The notes beneath the pieces were generated by a model that saw only the letters and a program-made list of their open reading frames with translations, made no database searches and had not been told where the DNA came from. From Bacteroidales bacterium (GTDB lineage: Bacteria; Bacteroidota; Bacteroidia; Bacteroidales; ML635J-15), in the NCBI GenBank assembly GCA_017551515.1, contig JAFZLK010000047.1, positions 85,290-149,289 on the forward strand: 64,000 nucleotides of DNA, given 5' to 3'. A program made the translations under genes and the position numbers. Positions 9,620-18,495 of the stretch are shown here, piece by piece. Numbering within the stretch: position 1 is the first letter of the stretch; the number at the start of each line of letters is the position of its first letter.

Positions 9620-12031
9620 TTAATTAATCACGGTTTTCTTTTTTCGAAAATTAAGGAATATTGCAACGATAATCAGAATCGCTAGGAAAATTGACGATGC
9701 AAGTTCAACGGTTTCCCATTTATGAAATGTCGGCGCCTCATTGCGAAATTCTATCGTATGTTCTCCGGCTGGAATTTCCATAGCTCTCAACAAATAATTC
9801 GCTCTAAAATATTCCGCCGGATTTCCGTCAATATACGCACGCCAATCTGGACTGTAATAAATTTCGGAAAATACAGCCAAAGCATTTTTGTTTGTAAGAA
9901 CCGAATATTTTCTAGAATTTGGATTGTACGGCTTTTCGAAAACCAAAGAAATTTCCGCCGTTGAATCATGTACATAACTTGTCGACAATCCGATAAATTC
10001 ATTTTTGTTTACGATTGCCGTATTTTTCAGATTCTCGTCATTTAGAGCCAAAATTTCCTCATTGACAGAATCTACATATTTTACAGAATCCACAAACCAA
10101 GCATTTCCATACGCATCGGCATTTCGGCGAACCTGATAAGCGCCATCCTTATATTTAAGGAAATATCTGATATTCAGCATATTCATTACATTTTTATTGT
10201 AATGTGCCAGATATAATTCCATAATATCTTGATACCTACCGAGTTTTACCGCACTATATCCGCCGGCGGAATGATGAAACGCAGATGTTCGCGCATCGTT
10301 GAACGCACTGCCTTGCTTGGGTTTTATGTTAAATACACGATAGTCAATGTCGTTGTTTTCTTCTGCCAACTTGTAAATTTGCCTGTCGCCATCATCTGGT
10401 TTCAAATCAAGCGCAGATTCCTTTATGTACTTGCTGTCATTCAGGTATCTATTGTCAATACCAATCAAATCGACTATTACAAGTAAGCCTATTATTACAA
10501 TGATTAACTTATTGTTTTTCAGTTTGTTATTAACATATAGCCATAAAACTACCGCCGTTGCAAGTACAAAACCGAACGATCTCCATGCATCAGTCATCAT
10601 CATGGCTTTACGGTCAGCTACAAGTGCATCAATTGTACTCTTTCCGAGGCCAGCGTCCCCTGCTCCACTGAACGAACCAGTCAATGGACCTACAATTGCT
10701 ACCAATGCACAGGTTATCAATGTTATACCAGCCGAAATATAAAGCGGGATGTTGTACTTTTTTCGGTCGGAATCGTTGAAAATTTGTCGCAAGGCAAGCA
10801 ACGCCATTACCACAGCCGACACGCTTACAATCACGAGGCTCATCGATGGCGAACGGAACTTGTTGTACATTGGCAAATAATTGCGCAGTAACACATTGAA
10901 CCATTGTAAGTTACTACCCCACGCCAATAGTATTCCAATAATGGCGGTTGCAAGCAACCACCAGCGTTCCTGTTCCTTAACTATCAACAAACCAAGGATG
11001 AACAGAAAAACGATTATTGCACCTATATATACAGTCCCGTTTGTGAAGCGCTGGTCACCCCAATACAATTCATCTGAACTTCCGCCGTAGAATCCTGGCA
11101 CAAGCAAAGTCATGGTCTCCGCTTTGCCATAGCTCCATTCTGATGCATATTCGGCATCAAGTCCATCAATGGTATTTGTTTGACTTTCAGTTCCATACAA
11201 ATCATGCTCATTGACTGTAATTTCCGAACCACCACGCATTGTATGCTTCACATATTCGGCATTTACCATAAAGTACCGCGATGTTGACAATAGAACTAGC
11301 ATAGCACAAATGACAAGCCCTCCTACTCCTTTTGCAAAATGCTTAAATTCTTTATTCTTAATAGAATACACCAGATATACAATTCCAACGACAACTGCCA
11401 TTAGCATTGTATAATAGGTAATCTGGATATGGTTAAACTGAATCTGAAGTCCGAGGGCAATCGTAAACAGCAACATCCCCCACAGATATTTCTTGCGGAA
11501 AGCGAGAATCATCCCTGCCAAAATCGGTGCAATCATCGATATTGCCCACGCCTTTGTTATGTGTCCTGTCTCGATGATTATTATGTTATAACTTCCAAAT
11601 CCAAAAGCGATTGCACCGAGCAAACTCAACCACGGATTTAATCCAAGAGCTAACAAAGCTACATAAAAACCAAGCAAATACAGGAAGATTATTCCCCAGT
11701 CGCAGTTTCTGCCTTCAGTACCCTCACCTATGAAAGTTAGCGTAAGCACATATTTCAGCGGTTGGAATAGGTTTTTAGATGGAATGTTATGCATTTGATA
11801 CATAGGCATTCCGCAAAAGGCAGAACTATTCCAATAGGCAGTCTCCCCTGTCTCTTGTTTAAACTTAGCATATTCGCTTGATGTCCAGCGGTATTGCATG
11901 ACATCGCCCTGAGCGATTATCTTTCCCCCGAGAATTGGATGCATATAGACTACCGCAATGACAAAGAAAAGCAGAACTATGACTGTATGTGTTATTATCT
12001 TTTTGGTTAACGGATGATTATAGTTTAACAT
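9620..12031 (-). CDS. YfhO-family multi-spanning membrane protein
   Basis: The 803-residue protein has about a dozen hydrophobic helices (first at about 13-33), then a soluble region (about 530-770) and a final helix followed by a basic tail (NFRKKKTVIN). The N-terminal region has the family's conserved features: QGDVMQYRW, AYWNSSAFCGMPMYQ, and FGSYNIIIIETGHITKAWAISM. YfhO proteins are related to GT-C type membrane glycosyltransferases; in Firmicutes YfhO is implicated in glycosylation of lipoteichoic acid, but the Bacteroidota members have no established substrate. The soluble part resembles the periplasmic region of GT-C enzymes. It is separated from the nadD operon by a 300-base gap holding a repeat element. 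Confidence 0.88.
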   Translation of the reverse strand: MLNYNHPLTKKIITHTVIVLLFFVIAVVYMHPILGGKIIAQGDVMQYRWTSSEYAKFKQETGETAYWNSSAFCGMPMYQMHNIPSKNLFQPLKYVLTLTFIGEGTEGRNCDWGIIFLYLLGFYVALLALGLNPWLSLLGAIAFGFGSYNIIIIETGHITKAWAISMIAPILAGMILAFRKKYLWGMLLFTIALGLQIQFNHIQITYYTMLMAVVVGIVYLVYSIKNKEFKHFAKGVGGLVICAMLVLLSTSRYFMVNAEYVKHTMRGGSEITVNEHDLYGTESQTNTIDGLDAEYASEWSYGKAETMTLLVPGFYGGSSDELYWGDQRFTNGTVYIGAIIVFLFILGLLIVKEQERWWLLATAIIGILLAWGSNLQWFNVLLRNYLPMYNKFRSPSMSLVIVSVSAVVMALLALRQIFNDSDRKKYNIPLYISAGITLITCALVAIVGPLTGSFSGAGDAGLGKSTIDALVADRKAMMMTDAWRSFGFVLATAVVLWLYVNNKLKNNKLIIVIIGLLVIVDLIGIDNRYLNDSKYIKESALDLKPDDGDRQIYKLAEENNDIDYRVFNIKPKQGSAFNDARTSAFHHSAGGYSAVKLGRYQDIMELYLAHYNKNVMNMLNIRYFLKYKDGAYQVRRNADAYGNAWFVDSVKYVDSVNEEILALNDENLKNTAIVNKNEFIGLSTSYVHDSTAEISLVFEKPYNPNSRKYSVLTNKNALAVFSEIYYSPDWRAYIDGNPAEYFRANYLLRAMEIPAGEHTIEFRNEAPTFHKWETVELASSIFLAILIIVAIFLNFRKKKTVIN

Positions 12032-12063
12032 TGAACGATTTTCTACATTATTACTCTCTTATT

Positions 12064-12303
12064 GTCATTCCGTAAGACAAAGCGAACGTTCCGTAAGCCG
12101 AAGGCAGAGCAAAACAAACATAGGACTTTTGCTATGCTAAGGCGAGGAACCTCTGTAAAACAAACAGCATAAGGGACGATGCTTGTGAGCCTGTCTATAC
12201 GGAATCTCATTCTGAAATCATTTTCCGTCGGAGATTCCGCACAATTGAACAATATTACGCTCCACGTTCCGTATCGCGTTATTGTTCTAATTTGCGGAAT
12301 GAC
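12064..12303. repeat. dispersed intergenic element, copy A (GTCATTCCG ends)
   Basis: It begins with GTCATTCCG and ends with its inverse CGGAATGAC. Read on the minus strand it carries blocks GCGATACGGAACGTGGAGC, CGGAATCT, AGACAGGCTCACA and TTCGCTTTGTCTT that recur in order inside the element at 58611-58879. Unlike the copies at 34261 and 58611 it lacks the TCCGCTAAA terminal repeats. The open frame of 92 codons inside it (12321-12043) is judged an artefact. It fills the gap between nadD and yfhO. Confidence 0.65.
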
Positions 12304-12335
12304 TGCCTCTTTCGTTTGCATTTCTTCTAAGATTC

Positions 12336-12941
12336 TTACTTTTCAAAACAAGGTCTTTCCTTCCAGTAGCCCATCTGGTCTATATAGCGAGCAACCTCAT
12401 TAGGCATGAAAAAGCGCACATCCTTGCCTTGCCTTATCGATTCGCGGATAAAACTCGACGAAATCTCAATCAGCGGAGCATCAACAATTTCAATGTGCGA
12501 ATTCTCATATTCAACAACCTTGCATCCCGGACGGCGATAAACATAAATCTTGTAGTTTTTCAATATGACATCGTAGTTTTTCCATTTGTGGAAAGTTTCA
12601 AGGTTGTCGCCACCAATCAGTATGCTGAAATTGTAATCGGGAAATTTTTCTGACAGATGCGTCAAGGTATTGATTGTGTAGTTAGGTTTTGGAAGATAAA
12701 ACTCTATATCAGAAACCCTGAATTTCGGATAGTTACCTATTGCTAGTTGAACTAAATATTGACGCACTCTGTCATCAATCAAAGTAGATGATTTCTTGAG
12801 AGGATTGTGCGGAGTAACGACAAACCACAGTTCGTTAACACCTGTATATTCAACAAGATAGTTGGCAATTGCAAGGTGTCCAATGTGAATCGGATTGAAC
12901 GAACCGAAATAGAGCAATATTTCCCGTTTATTTTGCATCAA
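12336..12941 (-). CDS. nadD: nicotinate-nucleotide adenylyltransferase
   Basis: NadD joins nicotinate mononucleotide and ATP to give deamido-NAD, the step before NadE, which is also in this window (39421-41013). The 201-residue protein shows the nucleotidyltransferase motif GSFNPIHIGH (residues 13-22), the TPHNPLKK segment, and the late ISSSFIR motif that closes on ATP. Length is normal for the family. The start ATG lies 14 bases inside the preceding gene (stop at 12928), so it is probably translated from the same mRNA as the last gene of the Hpt-SPFH-PPIase operon; a second ATG follows immediately at 12938. Confidence 0.95.
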   Translation of the reverse strand: MMQNKREILLYFGSFNPIHIGHLAIANYLVEYTGVNELWFVVTPHNPLKKSSTLIDDRVRQYLVQLAIGNYPKFRVSDIEFYLPKPNYTINTLTHLSEKFPDYNFSILIGGDNLETFHKWKNYDVILKNYKIYVYRRPGCKVVEYENSHIEIVDAPLIEISSSFIRESIRQGKDVRFFMPNEVARYIDQMGYWKERPCFEK

Positions 12942-13974
12942 GCAGTTCTATTTCAAAGACTAAAGTGCTATATGGCGGAATTACATTTCCGTATTTCTGT
13001 TCGCCGTATGCCAAACGGAATGGAATAATGACAAGGCAATGGTCACCGACTTGCATATTCATGACAGCTTCCTCAAGTCCGACAATAACTTGCTTCTTGC
13101 CAATCACAAACGAGAAAGGTTCTGCCCGTTCTAGCGTTGAATCAAACACAGAACCGTCAATAAAGGCTGCGGTGTAGTCAATCTTCACCGTGTTACCTAC
13201 AGCAGGCTTCTTGCCCGCACCTTTGTTTATAGTTAGAATGTACAATCCACTATCTGTCTTTTTCTGTGGAAAATTCTTGCCAATCAAGAACCTGTTTATC
13301 AGACTGTTCTCCTCCTCTATTCGTTTTTGTATCACTTCCTTGTTGGCGTTGGCATAATCGATTCCAGAGACAATCTTTTTCATCTTCACATTAAATACAA
13401 GTCTGTCGCCCTTGCGGATGAATGCTGGAATACTAGCCTTTCCCTGCGATTTGACAAAGAACTTTATTGCATCGACCTTGATTATTGCGCTGTCGCCTTC
13501 ATGCAAAAGCATAAACGCTTCCTCAATGCAACCCTTGTCGCTTGGAACAGCTAATCTCATCTTAAATTCTTCATTTAAGTCAGCGCTTGAAAATAACAAT
13601 GAATCACCTTTTTCGGTTTTATATGACATGTTCATGTACATGACATCACCGACCTTTGGTGTTTTGCGTGACTTTGATGCGTTCACAATCTTGTATTCAA
13701 TGCCAGTTGCGGTCTTAAGGAACACATTTTCAGGACGGTCAACAATATATTCTGCTTCTCCGTTTTCGCCAAAGACCATCATTGTGACTTGTCCGGAATC
13801 GTTGCTGTAGTCCCATTGCGAAAGAAGCGAATCAATCTCCTCTTGTGTAAGGTCTGCACCTTTATTATCAGAAGTTTGCGTTGTATCATCTGTTTTCTTC
13901 TCCGTATCCTTGCAGGAAATTACCGTCAAAATGACGAAAGACAGCAACAATAATATGACGAATCTGTATCTCAT
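12928..13974 (-). CDS. FKBP-type peptidyl-prolyl isomerase lipoprotein (two FKBP domains)
   Basis: The signal peptide ends with a lipobox (LTVISC, cysteine 21). Two FKBP-like domains follow: one at about 75-185 that is divergent, and a C-terminal one at about 250-348 with the classic elements GNTVKIDYTA, GSVFDST, FVIGKKQVI-GLEEAV and IPPYSTLVFEIELLD. FKBPs catalyse cis-trans isomerisation of X-Pro bonds in extracytoplasmic proteins. It overlaps the next upstream FKBP gene by 4 bases (stop/start overlap), a sign of translational coupling. It is one of three tandem related lipoproteins, probably from gene duplication. Confidence 0.9.
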   Translation of the reverse strand: MRYRFVILLLLSFVILTVISCKDTEKKTDDTTQTSDNKGADLTQEEIDSLLSQWDYSNDSGQVTMMVFGENGEAEYIVDRPENVFLKTATGIEYKIVNASKSRKTPKVGDVMYMNMSYKTEKGDSLLFSSADLNEEFKMRLAVPSDKGCIEEAFMLLHEGDSAIIKVDAIKFFVKSQGKASIPAFIRKGDRLVFNVKMKKIVSGIDYANANKEVIQKRIEEENSLINRFLIGKNFPQKKTDSGLYILTINKGAGKKPAVGNTVKIDYTAAFIDGSVFDSTLERAEPFSFVIGKKQVIVGLEEAVMNMQVGDHCLVIIPFRLAYGEQKYGNVIPPYSTLVFEIELLDAK

Positions 13975-14837
13975 TTAACATCAAGGATTTCAATATCAAA
14001 TATCAATGTCGAATATGGCAAAATATCACCCTTGTCTTCAGAACCATAACCTAATTTCGATGGAATGATTACGGTTGCCGTCATGCCTTTTTTCATCAGT
14101 CGTATTGCTTCTTCCCAGCCTGCAATGAACTTTTCCCTACCGACAACGAAAGTCATCGGTTCCTGTCCAAGTGTGGTTTCCACCAGTGAGCCGTCAGTAA
14201 GCGTAAGCGTATAATTTACAGCAACTTCATCGCCTTCCTTTATATAATCACCTGAACCAGTATTGCGTTCAATGAAATATAATCCAGATGCTGTTGGCTC
14301 GGCGGTAATATTTGCGTTTTTCAAGTAATTATCAAGGATTTCCATTTCCTTTTCCTCGCCTGTGTGGTAGCGCGATGACAAATATAGTTCCATGTCCTTC
14401 TCGTCCATAATGTCAACTAGCCTAACCTTTATGATAATTGGGTCGAGCGCATTAACACCATTGGGCAAATGTCCATACTTCTCCGAAAAGAGCAGAAAAT
14501 TTTCAGCAGTAATCTTGAACAAAGCCGAATCGCCCTCGTGCATCATTGCCAATCCATCCTCGATGCTACCGCCTGTATGTGCTGGCCTTTCAAGGGTTTT
14601 CATATATTTTCTTCCACCTTCCCTTGAATTGAAAAGCACCGTGCCATCCTCCTTTTCATACGAATATTCAAGTTCAAGCACATTGCCGATTTTGGGAAGC
14701 TGGGCATTTTCGTGCGATTCAACAATACGATATTGCAATCCAGATTCAGCGACATTAAAGTCACCGTAATTGTCTTTGCATGAATGCATTAGTGCAACAG
14801 CAAACAAAAATATGAATATGTAACAATGTCTTTTCAT
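13971..14837 (-). CDS. FKBP-type peptidyl-prolyl isomerase lipoprotein (two FKBP domains)
   Basis: The lipobox ends LMHSC (cysteine 20). The protein has a weakly conserved first FKBP-like domain (about 30-140, with GNVLELEYSYEKEDGTVLF) and a good second one (about 195-288: GDEVAVNYTL, FVVGREKFIAGWEEAI, IPSKLGYG, LPYSTLIFDIEILD). It probably sits in the inner or outer membrane, facing the periplasm, and assists folding of exported proteins. Its start is 2 bases after the stop of the upstream 194-residue PPIase and its stop overlaps the start of the next one, so the three form one transcription unit. It is a paralogue of the 12928-13974 product. Confidence 0.9.
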   Translation of the reverse strand: MKRHCYIFIFLFAVALMHSCKDNYGDFNVAESGLQYRIVESHENAQLPKIGNVLELEYSYEKEDGTVLFNSREGGRKYMKTLERPAHTGGSIEDGLAMMHEGDSALFKITAENFLLFSEKYGHLPNGVNALDPIIIKVRLVDIMDEKDMELYLSSRYHTGEEKEMEILDNYLKNANITAEPTASGLYFIERNTGSGDYIKEGDEVAVNYTLTLTDGSLVETTLGQEPMTFVVGREKFIAGWEEAIRLMKKGMTATVIIPSKLGYGSEDKGDILPYSTLIFDIEILDVK

Positions 14838-14839
14838 TT

Positions 14840-15424
14840 CTACAGCACTACTTCTCCGTAATCAGAAAATTCATTTTCGGGTGACTTTATGTCAACCACC
14901 TCAATGTCGTAAACCAGAACGGAATACGGAGGAATCTTGTATGAATCGCCAGCGACACCGAAAGCCAAATGTGGCTGAAGGATAAAATATGCCTTCTCGC
15001 CTTTTTTCATAAGCTTTAGTCCTTCGTTGAGCCCCGATTCTTCCTGATTCCTGTCGATTGTCATTTTTCTATTGCCAGTTGCATCCGAATCGTAAAGCAC
15101 ATCCCCGTTAAGCAAAGATGTCTTAAATGCAAACTCGACAATATCACAGCTTTTCACCTCTGTATCATTAGTTTTAACGTATATCATATACAAAAGTCCA
15201 GATTCTGTTTCTGTCATTTCCCAGTTGTGACGAGCGATATACTTTTCCACTATGTCCCTGTTGACATCAAGCATGTCTTTGTTTATCTGGATAGTTTCTT
15301 CCTGCTTTTCAGCCTTGACTTTTGAATATGGATCTTTTATTTCGGTTTGCTCCCCATTGTTCGACTTGCATGAAACAACCGAAACTGCAAGAATTATTAT
15401 ATATAACAACTTTTTTACAAGCAT
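14840..15424 (-). CDS. GldI-like FKBP-type PPIase lipoprotein
   Basis: The 194-residue lipoprotein (lipobox SVVSC, cysteine 19) has a single FKBP domain at about 90-182 with NEGLKLMKKGEKAYFI, HLAFG and IPPYSVLVYDIEVVDI. Size, single domain and position directly after a DHH phosphoesterase gene match GldI, the PPIase lipoprotein linked to gliding/T9SS function in Flavobacterium; that it serves the T9SS here is inference, supported by the T9SS cargo genes in the window. The start codon is 10 bases after the DHH gene stop. Confidence 0.85.
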   Translation of the reverse strand: MLVKKLLYIIILAVSVVSCKSNNGEQTEIKDPYSKVKAEKQEETIQINKDMLDVNRDIVEKYIARHNWEMTETESGLLYMIYVKTNDTEVKSCDIVEFAFKTSLLNGDVLYDSDATGNRKMTIDRNQEESGLNEGLKLMKKGEKAYFILQPHLAFGVAGDSYKIPPYSVLVYDIEVVDIKSPENEFSDYGEVVL

Positions 15425-15434
15425 GTTACATAGT

Positions 15435-16475
15435 TTAGTAAATGTAATTCTTTAATTCCTCGGCATATTCTCCCTTGACAAGTTCTTCAAACTTCTTGCA
15501 GGCTTCGTTCAACGGAATATAGGCTTCACCTCCAGATGCGTTTACATGTCCGCCTCCGTTGAAATGCTTGGCACTAAACGAATTGACATCAAATGTTCCT
15601 TTGGAACGAAAACTTGCCTTTATGAAATTGTCGCGTTCAATGAATATTGCAGTGAACACAATCCCATTTATTTGCATAGGGATGTTCACAAAATTCTCTG
15701 TATCACCGAATTTCTCTCTGAATCGTTTTCTGTCTTCGGCAGTTATGTAGATGTAGGCTGTCTTGTATTCTGGCATGACAACCATTCGGCTACAAGTTAC
15801 AAAGCCCATAAATCTAATCCTGTCCTCCGACCATGCATTGAACAACCTGTTGTAAATCTTATTCTTCTCAATGCCAAATTCCATAATCTTGCCGACTACC
15901 CTGAATAGGTTCGGATTCGATGAACTATACTCAAAAGAACCTGTGTCGGTAAGGATTCCAGTATATAGACAAGTGACTACATCAATATTAAAGTATTGGT
16001 TGAGAAAAGTATTCTCAATCACTTCAAATATAAGTTCACAAGTTGATGAATATTTTGTGTCGGCAATTGCGACATCGGTAAATTTCTCAACAAAAGGATG
16101 ATGGTCGAAAAGTGCTTTGTAGGCTGTCGATTTTTCAAATTGTGGCTGAATAACGCCTGCGCGTTTTTTTGCGTTCATATCAACGCAAATAATCATATCG
16201 GCTCCATCGAGAAGTGTTTGGTCTTCCTGCGTTTTCTTGCCAATGACCTTCATATCTTTTGCTCCGGGCATCCATTTCAGGTTGTCGGGAAAGAATGTCG
16301 GACTGATAACTCTGACAGACTTGCCTGTCTGCTTTATAGCATTGTACAGTCCGAGCGATGAACCGATAGCATCACCATCAGGATTATAATGGTGTATAAT
16401 GACTATATTCTCGGACATTTTTAGTTTGTCCGAGAATATAGCAAGTTCTTTTTCAAAAGCACTAATAATCGACAT
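15435..16475 (-). CDS. DHH-family phosphoesterase (NrnA-like oligoribonuclease/PAP phosphatase)
   Basis: This 346-residue protein has the DHH catalytic motifs in order: HHYNPDGDAIGSS (28-40), CVDMN (about 97-101), DHHP (124-127), and the C-terminal DHHA1 substrate-binding motif GGGHVNASGG. NrnA-type enzymes degrade two- to five-base RNA and, in some species, dephosphorylate pAp. It acts in the cytoplasm. The gene lies 2 bases after the small secreted protein gene and 10 bases before the gldI-like gene, within the operon. The usual bifunctional annotation is by family; this protein was not distinguished from c-di-NMP-specific relatives. Confidence 0.9.
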   Translation of the reverse strand: MSIISAFEKELAIFSDKLKMSENIVIIHHYNPDGDAIGSSLGLYNAIKQTGKSVRVISPTFFPDNLKWMPGAKDMKVIGKKTQEDQTLLDGADMIICVDMNAKKRAGVIQPQFEKSTAYKALFDHHPFVEKFTDVAIADTKYSSTCELIFEVIENTFLNQYFNIDVVTCLYTGILTDTGSFEYSSSNPNLFRVVGKIMEFGIEKNKIYNRLFNAWSEDRIRFMGFVTCSRMVVMPEYKTAYIYITAEDRKRFREKFGDTENFVNIPMQINGIVFTAIFIERDNFIKASFRSKGTFDVNSFSAKHFNGGGHVNASGGEAYIPLNEACKKFEELVKGEYAEELKNYIY

Positions 16476-16477
16476 CT

Positions 16478-16861
16478 CTAGTCTTCGTCCTCTTCAACTT
16501 CAAGTACGAAAGCACCATCGCATTCGGCTTTTGTGTACCACTGGAAAGTTCCGCCGCTGGTTCTGAAATACACTTCGCTGTCCTTCGATATAATCTTCAT
16601 CGCCATGCGTTTCCACGGTGTAATTCTACCCTTGTACGACTTATCAATCCAAACATCGACATAATAGCCGGTTGCATTTTCAAAAGAAAGAGAACACAAA
16701 TCTGCATCTTTTGGCATCTGCTGCTCGTATTCTTCCATTCTTGGAAATCCATAGTCGTCAGGATTTATTCCATCGGGGATTTCGTTTGCTGTTAGAGTCT
16801 GCGCCTTAGCGCCGAATGCTAATGCAGCAAAAACAACCAATAAAAAGCATCTAAGTTTCAT
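16478..16861 (-). CDS. small secreted protein of unknown function
   Basis: I do not recognise the family. The 127-residue protein has a clear signal peptide (MKLRCFLLVVFAALAFGAKAQ) with a cleavage site after AKA. The mature part is acidic and contains a probable small beta-fold (YYVDVWIDKSYKGRITPWK, then VYFRTSGGTFQWYTKAEC) ending in a highly acidic tail, EVEEDED. It sits in the operon between the SPFH-GYF gene (26 bases) and the DHH phosphoesterase (2 bases). A role in the periplasm or on the surface is all that can be inferred. Confidence 0.8.
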   Translation of the reverse strand: MKLRCFLLVVFAALAFGAKAQTLTANEIPDGINPDDYGFPRMEEYEQQMPKDADLCSLSFENATGYYVDVWIDKSYKGRITPWKRMAMKIISKDSEVYFRTSGGTFQWYTKAECDGAFVLEVEEDED

Positions 16862-16887
16862 ATTCTAAATTATTAAATGTTAGTCAA

Positions 16888-18054
16888 TTACATTTGTGGC
16901 GGTACGGGTGGCATCCCTGGCATTGGCGGAGGAACAGCACCAAACAATGATGACAATTCTTGTACCGAACCTGCTGCTGCCCATGCAGGCATTCCCTGCT
17001 TCCATACCAAAGTATCCTTGGTCACCTGACCGTTTTTAACCATTGTTGACAATGTATTCATATCGAATGGTCCAGATTGCTGTCCGTTTACAGCAACAAA
17101 GAATGTCGAAGCTGCCGGCATTGGCGGAGGAGCCATCGGCTGTTGTTGCTGATAGCCACCCTGTTGAGGCTGTTGATACATTTGCTGCTGATTCATCATC
17201 GGGTTCATTGCATTCATCATCTGACCTGCCATAGCAAATCCCATGCCCATTCCCATTCCAGATGCCGCAGCACCTCCTCCAGGTGCAGTAGCAGCGGCTT
17301 CCACAGCGTTTGCTGCCTGAAACTGCATGTAGTTGTCAACACCAAGTACGTTCATGCCCATTTTCTTATCCAAGAATTTTTGCATTTCCTCTGGAAGGCT
17401 GATGTTTGACACGAGGAACTTGGTCATATTCAAGCCATATTCCTTGTATTCATCAATTATCACTTTACCTATTTGCTCCGAGAATTCATTGTAGTTTGTT
17501 GCCATGTCAAGAACTGGAATCTTCGATTCGGCAACAGCATCTGAGAAGCGAGTGATAATAATATTTCTTAATTGATTGTTGACTTTTTCGATAGTAAAAT
17601 CACCATCAGTTCCAACAATGTCCCTAATGAACTTTGCGGCATCTTCAACACGGTATTCGTAAACACCGAAAGCGCGGAGACGCACCGGTCCAAATTCAGG
17701 GTCTCTTACCAATATAGGATTCGGTGTCCCCCATTTATTGTCGAGGAACTTCTTAGTATTGACAAAATACACTTCTGCCTTGAACGGACTATTGAAACCA
17801 TATTTCCATCCTTTCAATGTTGAAAGTATAGGCATGTTTTCCGTTGTCAGTGTGTACATGCCCGGCTGGAAAACATCGGCAATCTGACCTTCGTTAATGA
17901 AGACAGCCACCTGCGACTCCCTAACGGTGAGCTTTGCGCCCATTTTTATTTCATTCTGATATCTCTCGAAACGATATACAATTGTATTGTTGGTCGGATC
18001 GAGCCATTCGATAATGTCAATAAATTCACCTTTAATTTTACTGAACAAACCCAT
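16888..18054 (-). CDS. SPFH-domain protein with C-terminal GYF_2 domain
   Basis: Residues about 1-235 form an SPFH (stomatin/prohibitin/flotillin/HflK) domain of the 'virion core protein/YdjI' type, with GEFIDIIEWLDPTNNTIVYRF at the start and DEYKEYGLNMTKFLVSNISLP at the end. A flexible linker rich in Gly, Met, Gln and Pro (about 255-325) leads to a GYF_2 domain (about 327-370: FFVAVNGQQSGPFDMNTLSTM, then WKQGMPAWAAA), which in relatives binds proline-rich peptides. The tail is itself proline-rich (PPPMPGMPPVPPQM). Such proteins may organise membrane-associated complexes; the function is unproven. It starts 13 bases after the Hpt gene. Confidence 0.88.
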   Translation of the reverse strand: MGLFSKIKGEFIDIIEWLDPTNNTIVYRFERYQNEIKMGAKLTVRESQVAVFINEGQIADVFQPGMYTLTTENMPILSTLKGWKYGFNSPFKAEVYFVNTKKFLDNKWGTPNPILVRDPEFGPVRLRAFGVYEYRVEDAAKFIRDIVGTDGDFTIEKVNNQLRNIIITRFSDAVAESKIPVLDMATNYNEFSEQIGKVIIDEYKEYGLNMTKFLVSNISLPEEMQKFLDKKMGMNVLGVDNYMQFQAANAVEAAATAPGGGAAASGMGMGMGFAMAGQMMNAMNPMMNQQQMYQQPQQGGYQQQQPMAPPPMPAASTFFVAVNGQQSGPFDMNTLSTMVKNGQVTKDTLVWKQGMPAWAAAGSVQELSSLFGAVPPPMPGMPPVPPQM

Positions 18055-18067
18055 ATTACTATTCGAT

Positions 18068-18394
18068 TTAATTTATTAATATATTTTTTTCTAATTCTAC
18101 AATATGTTCGTTGACGGACCTGGACAATTCCAATATCATGCCAAAATAATCGGCATTTTCTCCTGACTTTAGTTTCTTTTCAATCATGACAATATAATCG
18201 GCAATGTTGTCGAAACCGAAAATGCCGACATTACCTTTCAACTTGTGGAGTTCGTTGGACACACCTGCATAATCATTATTCAACACCATGTTATTCAGGA
18301 TGTTGAAAGTGTTTGACGATTCCTTTTTGAAATATGACAGTAAGTCATTTTTCAGCTTGGCATCACTTGCGGTGCGTTCATCGAAAGCTTCCAT
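18068..18394 (-). CDS. histidine phosphotransfer (Hpt) domain protein
   Basis: A free-standing Hpt domain of 108 residues with the phospho-acceptor motif HKLKGNVGIFG. Hpt proteins relay phosphate between a hybrid sensor kinase and a response regulator; no hybrid kinase is in the window. I chose the ATG at 18394 rather than the TTG at 18430, because a good -7 box (TATCTTTG, 18435-18428) overlaps the TTG and puts the transcription start downstream of it. The gene follows the LytTR regulator across a strong terminator and leads the SPFH/PPIase operon. Confidence 0.8.
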   Translation of the reverse strand: MEAFDERTASDAKLKNDLLSYFKKESSNTFNILNNMVLNNDYAGVSNELHKLKGNVGIFGFDNIADYIVMIEKKLKSGENADYFGMILELSRSVNEHIVELEKNILIN

Positions 18395-18427
18395 ATTCAG
18401 TTTCAAATCAATCTTTGTCACAATTGT

Positions 18428-18458
18428 CAAAGATACAAAAAAAAATAATACCTCAAAA
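18428..18458 (-). promoter_or_regulatory. promoter for the Hpt-SPFH-PPIase-nadD operon, overlapping a terminator
   Basis: On the minus strand TTTTG (18458-18454) and TATCTTTG (18435-18428) are 18 bases apart, matching the -33/-7 pattern of the phylum. The -33 box lies in the loop of the terminator of the preceding LytTR gene, so terminator and promoter share the same bases. Confidence 0.5.
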
Positions 18459-18476
18459 TTAAGGTATTATTTTTTT
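18441..18476 (-). terminator. Rho-independent terminator after the LytTR regulator gene
   Basis: Read on the minus strand, AAAAAATAATACCT and AGGTATTATTTTTT form a long stem around a short loop containing TTTTG, followed by a T tract. It lies 20 bases after the stop of the regulator gene. Confidence 0.8.
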
Positions 18477-18495
18477 GATTTTATTAAGACATTAC

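Noticed and set aside
12043..12321. A 92-codon minus-strand frame between nadD and yfhO
   Set aside because: It coincides with repeat element A, whose copies elsewhere do not keep the frame open.
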